Of a DNA stretch of 64,000 nt, positions 1 through 12,135 are shown one piece after another. Positions within the stretch are counted from its first letter, which is position 1. Each line of letters begins with the position of its first letter. Under the pieces are notes generated by a model. It was not told where the DNA came from. It did no database searches and saw nothing but the letters and a program-made list of their open reading frames with translations. The position numbers were made by a program, and so were the translations under genes. The DNA is from Aquanectria penicillioides (taxonomy: Eukaryota > Ascomycota > Sordariomycetes > Hypocreales > Nectriaceae), in the NCBI GenBank assembly GCA_003415625.1, contig PYIU01000004.1, positions 2,728,001 to 2,792,000 of the forward strand, written 5' to 3'.

Positions 1-926
1 TGGAAGTTCGTACGTTTCCATTGCGTCAGCAGCCCCTTGAGAGCCCCAAGTCTGGCTATCTGACTTGGGGTCTACATGGCACATTTTTTCCTTCATCTCG
101 CGAACGATATCACGTTCGGCAGTCGAGGAAAAGAAGAAGCCGCGTTCAGATAGCATTCTTCCTAAGGAATCGGTCAAATCGGACCCACCGATGTTCAGAC
201 GTTGCATGGCATGCGGAAAAGTTACACCCTGGTACACCGGGACAACATGTGTGACTCCATCACCTGAGTTGAGTACCAAACTGGTCCCGCGTCCACTCGC
301 ATAACACGCCAAAACGGCCTTGATAGACACATGAAGCGCAGGAACGTTAAATTTCTCGAACATGACCTGGTTCATCATCTCTCGGTTTGATTTCGGATTG
401 AACAGAACCTCGGAAATCAGCACAGCGTGTTTCTCGGGATCAGTACGGAGCTCCATGTGAAAAGTGTGGTGCCAAATCTGCTCCATGGTATCCCAGTCAG
501 TGACAACTCCACGTTGAATTGGGTATTCTAGGGACAGAATTCCGCGATATGCCTGGGCTTCTTTCCCGATGAAAGAACTTCTCTTCGATAGTCCATCCTC
601 GAGGCTTTTCAGAAAGTCAGCCTTCGAGTTGCCTAACAGACCGAAAAGGCCGCGACTGTGGTACTAACGTTGGATGTCGATGATGACCAATAAATGCAGC
701 TATGTCATACGTAAGTCAAATAAAGCTACCTTATCAAACTTGACCGTTTCATCAAACGAATCGAATGGGAAATCTTACGAAAGACAGACTTGGGAGCATC
801 ATACCCTGCGAACCCTGCCCGAATTGTACTAGAGCTATGATCGCGTGAACACAAATTATTGTGAGGCTCAAATCCAGCATATAGTTGAAACCTACCCGTT
901 ATCAATCACAAGGGGTGCGATTTCAT
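1..926 (-). CDS. Divergent actin paralogue, partial (3' end beyond the left edge)
   Basis: Read on the minus strand, positions 1-615 encode an unmistakable actin core. It has the segment after the DNase loop (EAQAYRGILSLEYPIQRGVV), the WHHTF block, NPKSNRE, the YASGR turn, a phosphate-loop SGDGVTHVVP, HAMQRLNI and ETYELP at the window edge. Short upstream exons fit the actin N-terminus: 896-926 reads EIAPLVIDNG and 779-834 reads GSSTIRAGFAGYDAPKSVF, with introns at 835-895 and 664-778. The first exon (ATG plus one base would suffice) was not located. The phase of the 779-834 exon does not match the frame of the core, so a frame break or unrecognised exon lies near 615-663. Two positions equivalent to actin residues 137 and 154, which act in ATP hydrolysis, read Lys and Asn instead of Gln and Asp. 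The sequence is too divergent to be the main cytoplasmic actin; I infer a paralogue, possibly a decaying one. Confidence 0.75.
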
Positions 927-2029
927 CTATACGAGACGGCGTTAGAGACTTTGAGAATTCTTCTGTGGAAGGACATTGTGACGAGGGAGGAGTCCAATCC
1001 GTCAACAGCGGGTTAGGCTCCTAGTTTGATAATACTTGCCTTCTATAGTGTAGCAGCGCATAGTGTGTGAAAGCCCTTGGGTCGGGGAGAACCCAAACAA
1101 AAGTCAGTAATTACGACAGTAAATATAAATTACTCTTGGTTTATCTTTGATCAGCGGTAATGCAAGAGGAGTGAGCAATGGTTTGTGGTCTGGTGAGACC
1201 CCGCTTGGGCTCTGCTGGACAGTTGCCTGGAGCATCCAACGCAACCAATTGCGATAACTTCAAGATCACGTGCTCACCTTAGGGAACTTTGGGCATTATT
1301 ACCGAGGTAGATATAGACAAAACAGCTACTTTGAAAGGAGTAGAAGTCATGAGTGCTATTGAATCGACCTCATGGTAGCCAGGTCCTAAAATTTGTACAG
1401 AGCGACAGTATATTTATTCCACTGCAATATTAGCCCCCTCTCGCTGCGGTATAGTCAGAAACGATTATCAGATTTCAAAGGATCAATAGATAGATAGCTT
1501 ACTTGCACTACTATCCATGCTTATGATGTTATTGGCAATAGGGGTGTCTGTATACAAGTTTATCGCGTTTTGATTTATTACAACTTGAACCTGTATTCGT
1601 AAAGTCCAGATTTAATTATGCCCAGGTAGCCATAAACCGCATTGTTACCTTTGCTTGCTTTTGTTTTCTAGAAATGGCATGGCTGTTCTTGTTGCTGACA
1701 AAATGCTGGCCAAGTGGGGCTGCCGGGCCAACGCTACGGGGAGCGTAGAATCCAACAGTGGTGACTTCATCACCACTTGCAAAGCATCCCAATTGAAAAC
1801 CGAAAAGTCTCAAGACCATTTGGTCAGCACAATCAATTATTACTTGTGAATGCCCCAAGTCAGCACCGAGAGGAAATATTAAGAAAATAGCCTCGTTTCT
1901 ACAATTGCTGCGGTTCTATTATCCTCTTTTCCTTGAGAAAGTTCAGTGTCTCAGCATCATCACTACATTGATGCAAGGACGCCAGGATTTTGTTCTCATC
2001 CAAGACCCGGCAGTTATCAAGTGGATCAA
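927..2029. other. Gene-free stretch between the actin paralogue and the DNA glycosylase
   Basis: This stretch is visibly more AT-rich than the rest of the window and its only open frames are short and unconvincing (for example around 1655-1849). It should hold the missing first exon and promoter of the actin paralogue and the promoter of the downstream glycosylase. I see no RNA gene or repeat in it. Confidence 0.4.
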
Positions 2030-3502
2030 ATGAAAACCCGCTCGCTGCGGAAACGCCCGGCCGAGGACGGCCTTGTTGAGCAGCCCACCAAAAAGAGGCC
2101 GGCCAGCGCAGACCACCCAGACGAGAACGGTTGGGAAGAGTTGCCACACAATCTTGGTCGTGTACGTCGCTTTAAACCAGAGATAGCGCTACCACTGGAG
2201 AAATCCAATTACGGTAAACAGGTTAAAGTTGAGGACGGAGATGAAACCAAACATGAAGAAGACGAGCCGAGGCTGAAGTTGGAATCTGGGGATGAGGACG
2301 CTTCTAGGGTAGTGACACAACGTACCCTACGTCCCCGGCGGTCCAAGATTCGGACATCTTATTTTGAATCAGAGGATGAATCATCAAAGACCAAGGATCC
2401 ATCAGGCTCATCTGGAGGAAGAGGAACTGTCCCGAAAAAGAAACAGGTGAAGCAAGAGGCAAAGGCCGAGAATATTGACTTCGCTGCTAAGAAACCACCA
2501 CGGAAACTACCAAAGAAAACAAAGAACAACCCCTATGGGCTGACTCCCGGTACCACTCCCTTTCCTGAATGGACTGCGCCATCGATACCAGATTGCAGAG
2601 AAGTCTACAACAGATTGGCCAAAGTGCATGGCCCTGCCAAAGCGCCTTCCAAGATTCCTGCACCATCACTGGAGGTTTCGGGCTGTGGGGAGGTTCCATC
2701 TGTCCTCGATGCGATGATTCGCACTCGTCTAAGTGCCCACACTTCTGCAGCCAACTCAAATGCAGCCTTCAAAGGACTTGTCACCAAGTTTGGCGTCGTC
2801 AAATCTGGGATCGGGGAGGGAAGTGTGGATTGGGACAAAGTCCGGACCGCTCCAGTTGAAAACATTGTGGCTGCTATCAAGCATGGTGGATTGGCCCAAA
2901 CTAAAGGCCGAGACATCAAGGCCATTTTAGAAATGGTCCATGAAGAGAATATGGTGCGGCGAGATGCATTTCTAGCAGAAAAGAAGACTGGGAAGACCGC
3001 AGAGGTTGTCGGTGCCAAGGATAAGACGCAAGGACAAAAGGATTTAGAGATTCTGAAAGCCGAGCAGGGACTTCTATCCTTGGACCATGTCCATGGGATG
3101 CACCCTGATGAGGCCATGCAAGCTCTGGTTAAATTTCCTGGCATCGGTGTGAAGACAGCGTCGTGTGTCATCCTCTTTTGTCTCCAACAACCCAGTTTCG
3201 CCGTTGATACCCACGTTCATCGCATATCTGGCTGGCTCAAGTGGGTGCCGCCCAAGGCATCAAGGGACGAGACATTCAGCCATCTGGAGGTCAGAGTCCC
3301 AGATGATCTCAAATATGGGTTGCATAAATTGTTTGTCCAACACGGAAGAAACTGCCTAAGATGTCGGTCAAACACTACCGAAGGGACGGAAGAATGGAAC
3401 CAGGCCGAATGTCCGATTGAAGAGTTAGTTGTGAGGGTAGGGAAGAGGAGGGTTGCTGAGGCGTCGACTGCGACCAAGAAAAAGACAAAGGGTGACAACT
3501 AA
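2030..3502 (+). CDS. HhH-GPD superfamily DNA glycosylase (endonuclease III-like)
   Basis: Single exon, 490 residues from the ATG at 2030. The open frame continues upstream to 1946, but only from a GTG. The first ~190 residues are basic, charged and low-complexity, with nuclear-localisation-like Lys/Arg clusters. The C-terminal half is an HhH-GPD glycosylase fold: helix-hairpin-helix FPGIGVKTASC (residues ~370-380) with the Lys expected of a bifunctional lyase, then VDTHVHRISGWL with the catalytic Asp near residue 392, and HGRNCLRC near the end. It should excise damaged bases in nuclear base-excision repair. The distal region has only Cys-x2-Cys plus one further Cys, not the C-x6-C-x2-C-x5-C pattern of the endonuclease III iron-sulphur cluster. 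The family assignment is firm; substrate specificity cannot be read from sequence. Confidence 0.88.
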   Translation: MKTRSLRKRPAEDGLVEQPTKKRPASADHPDENGWEELPHNLGRVRRFKPEIALPLEKSNYGKQVKVEDGDETKHEEDEPRLKLESGDEDASRVVTQRTLRPRRSKIRTSYFESEDESSKTKDPSGSSGGRGTVPKKKQVKQEAKAENIDFAAKKPPRKLPKKTKNNPYGLTPGTTPFPEWTAPSIPDCREVYNRLAKVHGPAKAPSKIPAPSLEVSGCGEVPSVLDAMIRTRLSAHTSAANSNAAFKGLVTKFGVVKSGIGEGSVDWDKVRTAPVENIVAAIKHGGLAQTKGRDIKAILEMVHEENMVRRDAFLAEKKTGKTAEVVGAKDKTQGQKDLEILKAEQGLLSLDHVHGMHPDEAMQALVKFPGIGVKTASCVILFCLQQPSFAVDTHVHRISGWLKWVPPKASRDETFSHLEVRVPDDLKYGLHKLFVQHGRNCLRCRSNTTEGTEEWNQAECPIEELVVRVGKRRVAEASTATKKKTKGDN

Positions 3503-4485
3503 AGGAGGCGGTTTGCTTTAGGCAGCAAGGACAAGAAGCGTGCGTCCAATTCACTCTGCTGTATTTAGAGAACCAAAATTCTAGAAGATTCACTTAGATA
3601 ATACCAAGGCCACTTAAATTCCATCCATGGTTGCTACCTTCACCAACATTAAACGGGACAAGGTTAGGTTCACTACCGTGTAGTGTCGCCTTTCTTCCCT
3701 ATGCATCCTATCTTGAACAAAGACAACGAATGGTAGCATTGATTAGCCCGGGTATCTCAAAGCCCCTTTTTGTGCAAAGATTGCGTTATGGGGCCACCCT
3801 GAGCTGAGTCCTTGGGATCCCTCTCATTTTGTTTGTGTAGGGTGTGTCCGCAGGCTCGAGTTGGCGAGGCGATCGAGTGAAGCCCCACTGTCGCCCAGGT
3901 CAACGCACGGACCACATTTCGATTAAAACCCCTGCAAGACGCGGCTGCCCACGCGTGTCAGTGGCCCAGGGCCCCAGGCGCCAGCTAGGAACCGGGAAAG
4001 CTTCACCTTTGACATTTTCAAAGCCGAACATCACGGCACATTGCAGGCTGCAGCCTCGTTGGAGACTACGAAGAGCTCGGGTAAGATCCCGCCATCTCTC
4101 GGGGATCAGTGTGTAACAGAGTCACCAACATCAACAACGTAGCCCCACCTCCCACGAGGCGGCCTCCTGCATCTCGGCCAGCAAAGATTCTTCAGGGTCG
4201 TCACGGCAGATCTGTCTGCCTCCCAGCAACTTCTCGCACCGTCGGCGCCATCCACCCCAACGTTCGCTTTCGTCTCCTCTAACTTTCCGAATACTTGCAA
4301 TCGCTGCACTTGCTATTTTCCTACGATATACATCTTCTCGCAGACCTATCCTGCTGCCCGTCTCTGCCGATTCCGATCGTTTACTCTCCCCCCGAACTTC
4401 CATGACAAGCCGTCGCATTGTTCATCAACACACATTTCCTTAGTCACAAACCGAAGCATGCGAGCTTCTCGAAGCGACCTACACC
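3503..4485. other. Intergenic region and probable Sen1 promoter and 5' leader
   Basis: No supportable gene. The part from about 4100 to 4485 is C/T-rich on the plus strand (many CATC, CTC and TCTCG words), as expected of a fungal promoter and 5' leader leading to the Sen1 ATG at 4486. The short frames here lack coding character. Confidence 0.4.
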
Positions 4486-7400
4486 ATGGCTGATATCAAC
4501 GAGGAACTGGCGAAGTGGTACGAGGAGCTCCAAAAGTTCCCGACAGAAAACCACCTGTTGTGTCCCCGTATCAGTGACGAAGATGACGAAAACTACAAAA
4601 CCTTGGACGACCCCGAATCTAAAATCTCCGTAGAAGATAAGAAGAAGCGCATAGAGCAGGGCAAAGAACGCATCGAGGTCACTTATTGGAACAGTCTCAT
4701 TTTTGGCTTTGACAAGTCGGTAGCCGGAAAATGGCTAGAAGACTTCACCAAGAGGCTTGAAGATTGCCTCAAGATCTGCTCCGATTGTGTCTTGAACTGG
4801 CACATGAAGCGCAAAGCAAGCCTACAAAAGTTTGCCGAGTAAGCACTCTGACATGAAGCAGGGTATCATCCCCGTGCTAACAAATCCCAGACGGTGGAAC
4901 GAAGATGCTGTTTTCCAGATCCAGGAGATGCTGGACCGTTTAGACGTGAACCGTATCGACCATAACCTGACGTGGGCAAAGCAATTCATCGAAAAGATCG
5001 AAGCCACGGGTACTGTGTTCAAGAAGTCACAGTTTGGAGAGCACATTTCCGAGGTTCACATCACTGTATATGAAGCCCTATGCTGCATCCCGTACATGAC
5101 AGATGCCGACCGACGATCCACCTTCCAATTTGTCTTCAGACGATTGCAGGGCAAAAGTGTTCTCAAACTAGGGACTAAGGATCCCCTCCCAGGAATGACT
5201 TTTTTCATTTTCGACCAGAAAAACGAAGATCGCCGTCGCTGGGCGATGGAGAACTGGAAGAATCTTGACAGCAATGTAATGTCACAAGAGCAGTTTGACT
5301 GGGCTATAAGCGGCGGTCTTATTAGTGCCATGGATGATATCAACAGGAAGGACATTTCCCAACCGACGACGGAAACCTACCTCGAAATCGAGCGGTTTTG
5401 GCAAGGGTTTGAAGAAGTTCTAAGAACATTAAATGCCGAGATCATCTCTGATCGTCTACGGAACCTCGAAGTGAGGTCTGGATGTCCAAACATCTATGAC
5501 CTCCTTTTCCGTCATATTCAATTCTGTCATTCAGAAGGAGTCCTTGTCATCACCATACGTATCCTGTCAGCTTTTCTCAAAAAATCCCCCAAAGCCTTTT
5601 GGGACGTTATTGGCGATGCTCGACCCAATGTCATCGCTGACCTGCTTTTCGGCAGTCCGGTATATAAGAGCCTCCTTCGCCAGTCCCTTGAAGATTGCTG
5701 GACTGGTTTTGATGCTGGAACCACGTTTGTCCCTTTCCCTACCTCCTGGGTAGACCCCTGGCTGCAGTCACTGGGCCGAGACCGCAGGTACGATGCCTGC
5801 GAGGTCCTGATGCATACTCTCTTTGAAACTCTTGCGAAGGATTCGAGCATTGGTGAGCCTGGTCAGTCGGCTTGTATCCGCGCCGGCTTTGACGCCCTGC
5901 ATTTTACCATGACCACATTTCTGGACCCTGAGACAAAGATTGGCTTTGGGACCACCCACCTCTACGCCAGCGCTGCTTTCAACTTGGTCATGAAGCATAA
6001 AGACCTCATTTTGAGGAACCTACGCCCCCCGACTGGCAGTCGAGAAGGATGGCAGACGTTTCAGGTTGCTACAGCGGCAAAGAAGGTTATGCAGGCGGCT
6101 ATGAAGCTGGACATGAAGATCTTTGCTGAGGAGTACACCTATTTGCTTGAGGGAAAACAATTGCAATCCACCATTACCCGAAACTCCAAAGTGTTTTGGC
6201 AAGGCACTGTCGAAATGTTCGATCTGTCATCTGAGCAGGTCGACCTGGCTCGAGATATTCTATTATCACTTGAACCATTGATAGGCATTGAGCAAATTCG
6301 CCCTCTCAAGACTGGCCAGTTGAACGAATCCAGCAAACACTTCAACACTGCGCTAGAGGGAACCATCGGGGTTCTCAGTAGTACTCTAGGCAGAGTATCT
6401 GAACTCGACGCAACAGATCTCAATACCCTTTTCAATGATCGACTCGCCTTTCAAGACACTATCGGTCTTTCTGTTCATGGAGAGTCTGACCTTGCTGAAG
6501 CAGCTTCGGAATTGTTGAAGAGCTGGACTGGAGAGCTATCCCGAAGTGGTGCCTTTGAGCAGATGTCACAGCTCCATCCAGATCAGACACTGTCTTCAAT
6601 CGTCTGGTCACTAGAGCACATTCTCAAACCCCCCAATCCATGGGGGCCAATTAGACCCATCTTGAATATGAGTCGAGATGTTCTCCGTGGGTTGACTGAC
6701 CCCCTTTCAGGAGTCTTGCGAGTGAAGACGCTAGAACCAATCTCTGCTGCTAAGGTCTTGAGATGGTGGAGCGAACAGTGGCGATTTGTTTCGACTGCAT
6801 GCAAGAACATTGAAAATTGGTCACGTTATATCCAAAACAACATCATGCAAGAATTCTGTCGCGAAATCATGGAGCTTGCAGAGGCACTTGTTGCTGAAGA
6901 TGGTCTTATTTCTGCTGCTATCTCCAAATCACTCGGTAAAAGCGAGCAGGATACCATGTCTCAGATTCTTATTCCCGCAAAGCAGCATTTCGGAGGCATG
7001 GAAAACATGATTCGACTCAAGGATCGCTGGCTTGTTGATGTTACTGTGCGAGTTTTGTGTAAAATTCTCACTCGTCTCCGCGAGAATGGACATGAAATTC
7101 ATGCAGCGTCTAGGAAGCTTATCACTGATGCTTGCCTTCCAACCTCAACACCCGGGAAGTATGTCCGTACAACGAACCTAACTGACCAGCAACGAGCGGA
7201 GCTCCTCCAGGCTCTCGGTCAAACTGATGATGAGGTCCAAATCTATCAATTGGGCATCACGTCGCAGACAGCTGATCCAGTTGCACGTAAGGCAAAGGAT
7301 AAATCCAAAAAGCAGAGTAGCCTGGATGCTTGGTCCAAGTCGGCGACTTCAACTTCAACAGGTGCTGTTACGAAGCCTGGTCGGACTAATCGGGAGGATG

Positions 7401-10400
7401 TCCTGGAGCTCAGCAAGTCTCTAGAGAACCCGATCCTGAAGCAGATCGAGGCTCGACAACAAGCCAGGATGAAGGCTGCCAAGGCCAAGCTGCCTGATCC
7501 AAAATCGATTTCGGCCCTGAAAGAAAGCAGAGCACGAGAAAAGGCAGAAAAGGCCAAACGTGATGCTGAAGCCATCGCTCGTGCCAAGCAGATCAGAGGA
7601 GAGATTGTTCCTGGCGAAGGATCGGGTCTCCTTGGACTTGGTCTCAGTGGAAAGGATCACACTCGAAGCGATATCATGGTTAACAGCTCTGATGAGGAGT
7701 CAGAAGATGAGGATGATGATTCTGATGCCGACGGCGAGCTCGCTGCGCTTAGCACCGGAGGACTGAAGACTCTTGATGAGGCAGAGAGACGCCGACAACA
7801 GGCCCTGCGCGACAAGCTGCGAAAACCTGTCAAGAAAATAAGACAACAGCGCTCAGTGAAGGAGATGAGAGCTAGACTGATCCCCCCTATGGATCGATTG
7901 CATAATACCATCTTGGCGTGGGATATCTTTCATGAAGGCGATAATCCTCCAAATGGTCCTGCAGCATCAGAAGTGGCCACAAGGTACTCTGACCCTCGAT
8001 CCTACCAGGAGACTTTCTTCCCACTTCTGGCTTCGGAGGCCTGGCGATCATTTGTCACCTCGAAGGACGAAGTGACATCTCAATCATTTGGCATGAAGAT
8101 TGCCAGTCGTGCAAGCGTGGATAGCTACTTGGAAGTAACATTCACGATGCCTGTTGTCCAGAATAAAGACCGTGGTGTCTCGGAAGGCGATATCCTACTC
8201 GTTTCTGAGGCTGAAAGGCCCTTGAATGAGCGGACTGCCCGGCACTGCTTGGCTAGAGTTCACCGAATCACATACAAGAAGGAGCTTATTGAGATCACAT
8301 ATCGTGTGGCGTCTCGTGGCAACCCACTTGCACAAGCTCTGACTCCCGGGGTTAGCGTCTACGGTGTCAAGATTACAAACATGACCACTATTGAGAGAGA
8401 ATATGCTGCCTTGGAGAGTCTGCAGTACTATGATCTCATGGATGAGGTTCTCAAGGCTGAACCGTCGCCAATCCTCCGATATGGCGATGAAAAGGTCACC
8501 AACTGTATGGAAAACTACTCTCTAAATCGAGGTCAAGCAATGGCGGTTTTGGGCGCTCATGACAATGACGGGTTCACCTTGATTCAGGGGTATGTAACTT
8601 CCTTTTGTCTTTTAAGTATTTACGACGCTAACCGACTACAGTCCCCCAGGAACTGGAAAAACGAAAACGATCGTAGCCATGGTTGGAAGTCTCCTTTCGG
8701 AGCAACTTAGCCAAATGGGCAATGCTGGGGTGCCAGTTGGTGTTCCCCTCCGACCAAACGGTGCAGCCGGGACAAACAACCAAACTCGATCCAAGAAGCT
8801 TCTTGTTTGTGCCCCTAGTAACGCCGCTGTAGACGAATTAGTCCTTCGACTCAAGAATGGGGTGAAGACAAACGGTGGCAAGACTCGAAACATCAATGTT
8901 CTCCGATTGGGAAGAAGTGACGCCATCAACGCCGCTGTCAAGGATGTCACACTTGATGAACTAGTCAAGGCTCGTCTCGAAGGAGATACAACAAAAGAGA
9001 AAGCCAAAGCAGATCGCGAGAAGATGCATGAAGATGCAGGCAAAATCAAAGAGGAACTCGCACAGCTACGACCTCGCCTCGAAGAAACGCGCGGTTTGGA
9101 TGATCGAGCTCTCTACAACAGCCTCTCTCGACAGTTTGAGGAGCTCAAGAGACGGCAAATGCAAATTGGAAAGCAAATTGACGCTCAAAAAGACAGTGGT
9201 AACTCTGTTGCTCGTGAGATGGAAATGCGAAGGCGCCAGGTCCAGCAGGAGATTTTGAACTCTGCGCAAGTCCTCTGCGCCACTCTGAGCGGCAGTGGCC
9301 ACGAAATGTTCCGAAATTTGGATGTCGAATTTGAGACCGTCATCATCGATGAGGCTGCCCAATGTGTGGAGCTCAGCGCCTTGATCCCGTTGAAATACGG
9401 GTGCTGCAAGTGTATCCTGGTCGGTGATCCCAAACAGCTTCCCCCCACCGTCCTTTCACAGTCGGCTGCGAGATTCGGATACGACCAAAGTTTGTTCGTG
9501 CGAATGCAGCAAAACCATCCTAAGTCTGTCCATCTACTCGACATGCAATACCGTATGCATCCTGAAATCAGCATGTTCCCAAGCAGAGAGTTCTATGAAG
9601 GACAACTTCAGGATGGCCAAAATATGCTAGACCTCCGACAGCAGCCCTGGCACAAGAGTCTCTTGCTTGGACCCTATCGGTTCTTCGATGTTCAGGGTGT
9701 TCAAGAACGTGGCCACAGGGGCCAGTCACTGGTCAACACCAGAGAACTCGACGTTGCGATGCAGATATACGATCGCTTCAGCAGAGAGTATCACGAATGT
9801 GATCTCACTGGCAAGATTGGTATCATTACACCATACAAGGCCCAGCTTTTCGAGCTACGCAACCGATTCAAGTCCCGATATGGAGAGAATATCACCAATG
9901 TCATCGAATTCAACACCACTGATGCCTTCCAGGGTCGCGAGTGTGAAATCATCATCTTCTCCTGTGTCCGAGCTAGTTCTACTGGGGGTATCGGTTTCAT
10001 GACTGACATTCGACGAATGAACGTCGGTCTGACTCGAGCCAAGTCGTCACTTTGGATTCTCGGTGATTCGAGGGCTCTTGTGCAGGGCGAATTCTGGCGC
10101 AAGTTGATTGAGGATGCGAAAGCACGACAGAGGTACACCAAGGGTGACATTTTGTCGATGTTCCGAAAGCCATTGGAACAAGCTAAACCCGGAATGTATG
10201 CCAATTCTGTACGCAACGTTCCGGTGGCGCTGGCACAAGACGGGGACATTGTCATGCGAGACGCTCCATCGACAAGTGCGACATCATCCCGGCCGTCATC
10301 CAAGCCGGCGTCTCCCCCCTCGGAAACATCAAGCTTCGCTGCTGGAAAACCGACCGGATCTTCTGTGCCAGCTCAGATCCCTGGGTTGGGCGGCATTGAG

Positions 10401-10929
10401 AAGAGTGAAGTGGTCCCACGCTCTGGCGGCCCGCCAGTCATCCATACGTCCTCTAGCAAGCCGCCGGATACAAAAAAGAGATCGAACGAAGGGTTCGACT
10501 CTGCTCAACCAGTGCCGAAGAGAGTACGTGAAATTACCACCCGTGATGCTGAGAGAACAGCCCAATATGTCTAACACATAAGCAGATAGCGAGTGACAAG
10601 TCTCGAGGAGGGCTGATGGGCAAGTTTGGCCAGAGGCCGAACAGACCACCCAGGTTGCCCACTGATCCGTCAGCAATGTCTGTGCTTGGGATGACACCCC
10701 CAGAGAGACCACCGCCGATACCGACGGGTCCGCTGAACCAGAAGCCATCGAGTGGATCAACATCTTACCAAGCAAATGAGGCAGGGAATAATATTAGGGT
10801 ATGTTAAAGACAACCCCACTTATCGGGCAGTTTGCTAATAAACGACATCAGCCACCACCGAGGAGCCTCCCACCGCCGAATCCTCGAAAGAAAGGAAAGC
10901 CCAGTCTCTTTGTTCCAAAGAGGCGTTAA
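4486..10929 (+). CDS. sen1: Sen1-type superfamily 1 RNA/DNA helicase
   Basis: Five exons (4486-4838, 4891-8589, 8642-10523, 10586-10798, 10852-10929) give 2,074 residues in one uninterrupted reading. Introns are 52, 52, 62 and 53 bp, with CTAAC or CTAAT just upstream of the acceptors. The N-terminal ~1,000 residues resemble the helical SEN1_N region. A charged linker with acidic SSDEESEDEDDDSDADGE follows. The UPF1-like helicase has Walker A GPPGTGKT (~1351), DEAAQ (~1587), GDPKQLPPT, QYRMHPE (~1653), ITPYKAQ, DAFQGRE (~1778) and GLTRAK. The tail is Pro/Ser-rich and ends in a basic KKGKPSLFVPKRR. Sen1 unwinds RNA and RNA:DNA hybrids, helps terminate RNA polymerase II on non-coding transcripts and protects replication forks in the nucleus. 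Length and motif order match the fungal family. Confidence 0.95.
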
Positions 10930-11444
10930 TCCCATGTCATAATCTTGGACGCATTGTATTCTAGGGACTAATCTTAGTCATACTTGTGATTGATTTGAGC
11001 ATTTGCAGGCGTTGGAGGGACAAGTAGTCATCGGATCCATGGGTGTTGATCCACATTGAGAGTCACTTGCATACTAGGAGGAGCATTTTTGTTTTTTTTT
11101 GGTTTGGGAAGAAGAATCGGGGAGCAACAACGGCCGGGATTCATGCACTTGGGACGGTCCAAAGGCTAAATAGAGCTGGCTATCTTCTGGGAACGACCAT
11201 CCACAGCAGCCATCGTATGATTTAGCAATACCGTCCTTAGAAGGAGGTTGTGGCGTAGTCCCCAGTTGCCGTTGGCAATTTTCTGCCACGGCGTGCCACA
11301 GCGGGATTGATGGGATCTTAGCTTGTGGAGAAGGGAGGAGAAGTCTGGGCATTAGAAGATGCTCTCTAACAATGCCCCAGCCCCCGGATAGCGAGACAAG
11401 CCTGTACTCGACACGTTGCCCAAACTAGATCAAGGCTGGGGAGC

Positions 11445-11471
11445 GATGATGATGATGATAATAATAATAAT
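11445..11471. repeat. GAT/ATA trinucleotide microsatellite
   Basis: A run of GAT units passing into ATA units, 27 bp in all, in the intergenic DNA downstream of Sen1. Confidence 0.9.
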
Positions 11472-12115
11472 GGAGGATGTTGGCAAAACACGTGATCCGC
11501 TCCAGCACGGCTCGATTACGGCCCCGGGCGTCTGTGCATAGTCAAAGAGGTTGCATGCATTCTACAAACATGGACAGACGAAGGCCGAGTGAATTGAAAC
11601 ATTGCAGAAGCGGGACAATGTGAGATTTCGTTTTGTCTATGCGACGTGGGTTGACTTCAGGGAGGAATACCCAAGTAGTCGGGACATTTACGGCGCAGCA
11701 TCTCACTTTTACGCAGGGTCGAGCAGAAACAAACAAAGAACAGTCGCAGATATAGAAACAGAATCGGGACCAGAAACAAACAAGGGGGGCGGGCGGCGAG
11801 CAGAGATGACGAGGCTGGGGAAGGAAGCAAGCGCAGGCCAAGCTGCTAATGCGCGGTTGTACCTGGCAGCTGCGTCAGCGCCATCTTCTCGCACGTTCTC
11901 GTCCTTGTCCTCGTCGCTCGTCCTCGTCGCTCGTCCTCATCTGCAATGCCTCCCCTTGCTTGTGCAGGAGCCACAAAGGCACAGAGCGCAATCACTCGAT
12001 GGCGGGTTGCGGCTAGAAACCCGGAATGGCCCAGGCGTTAGTAGCAAAGCCCAATTGCCAAGCGAGACCAGTCCCCAGCGGACCAGACCAAGGCGAAGCG
12101 GACCAGGCCGGGAGG

Positions 12116-12135
12116 AAAAAAAAAAAAAAAAAAAA
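12116..12135 (+). repeat. Homopolymer run of 20 A
   Basis: Twenty consecutive A residues within GC-rich intergenic DNA. Not linked to any element I can see. Confidence 0.9.
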
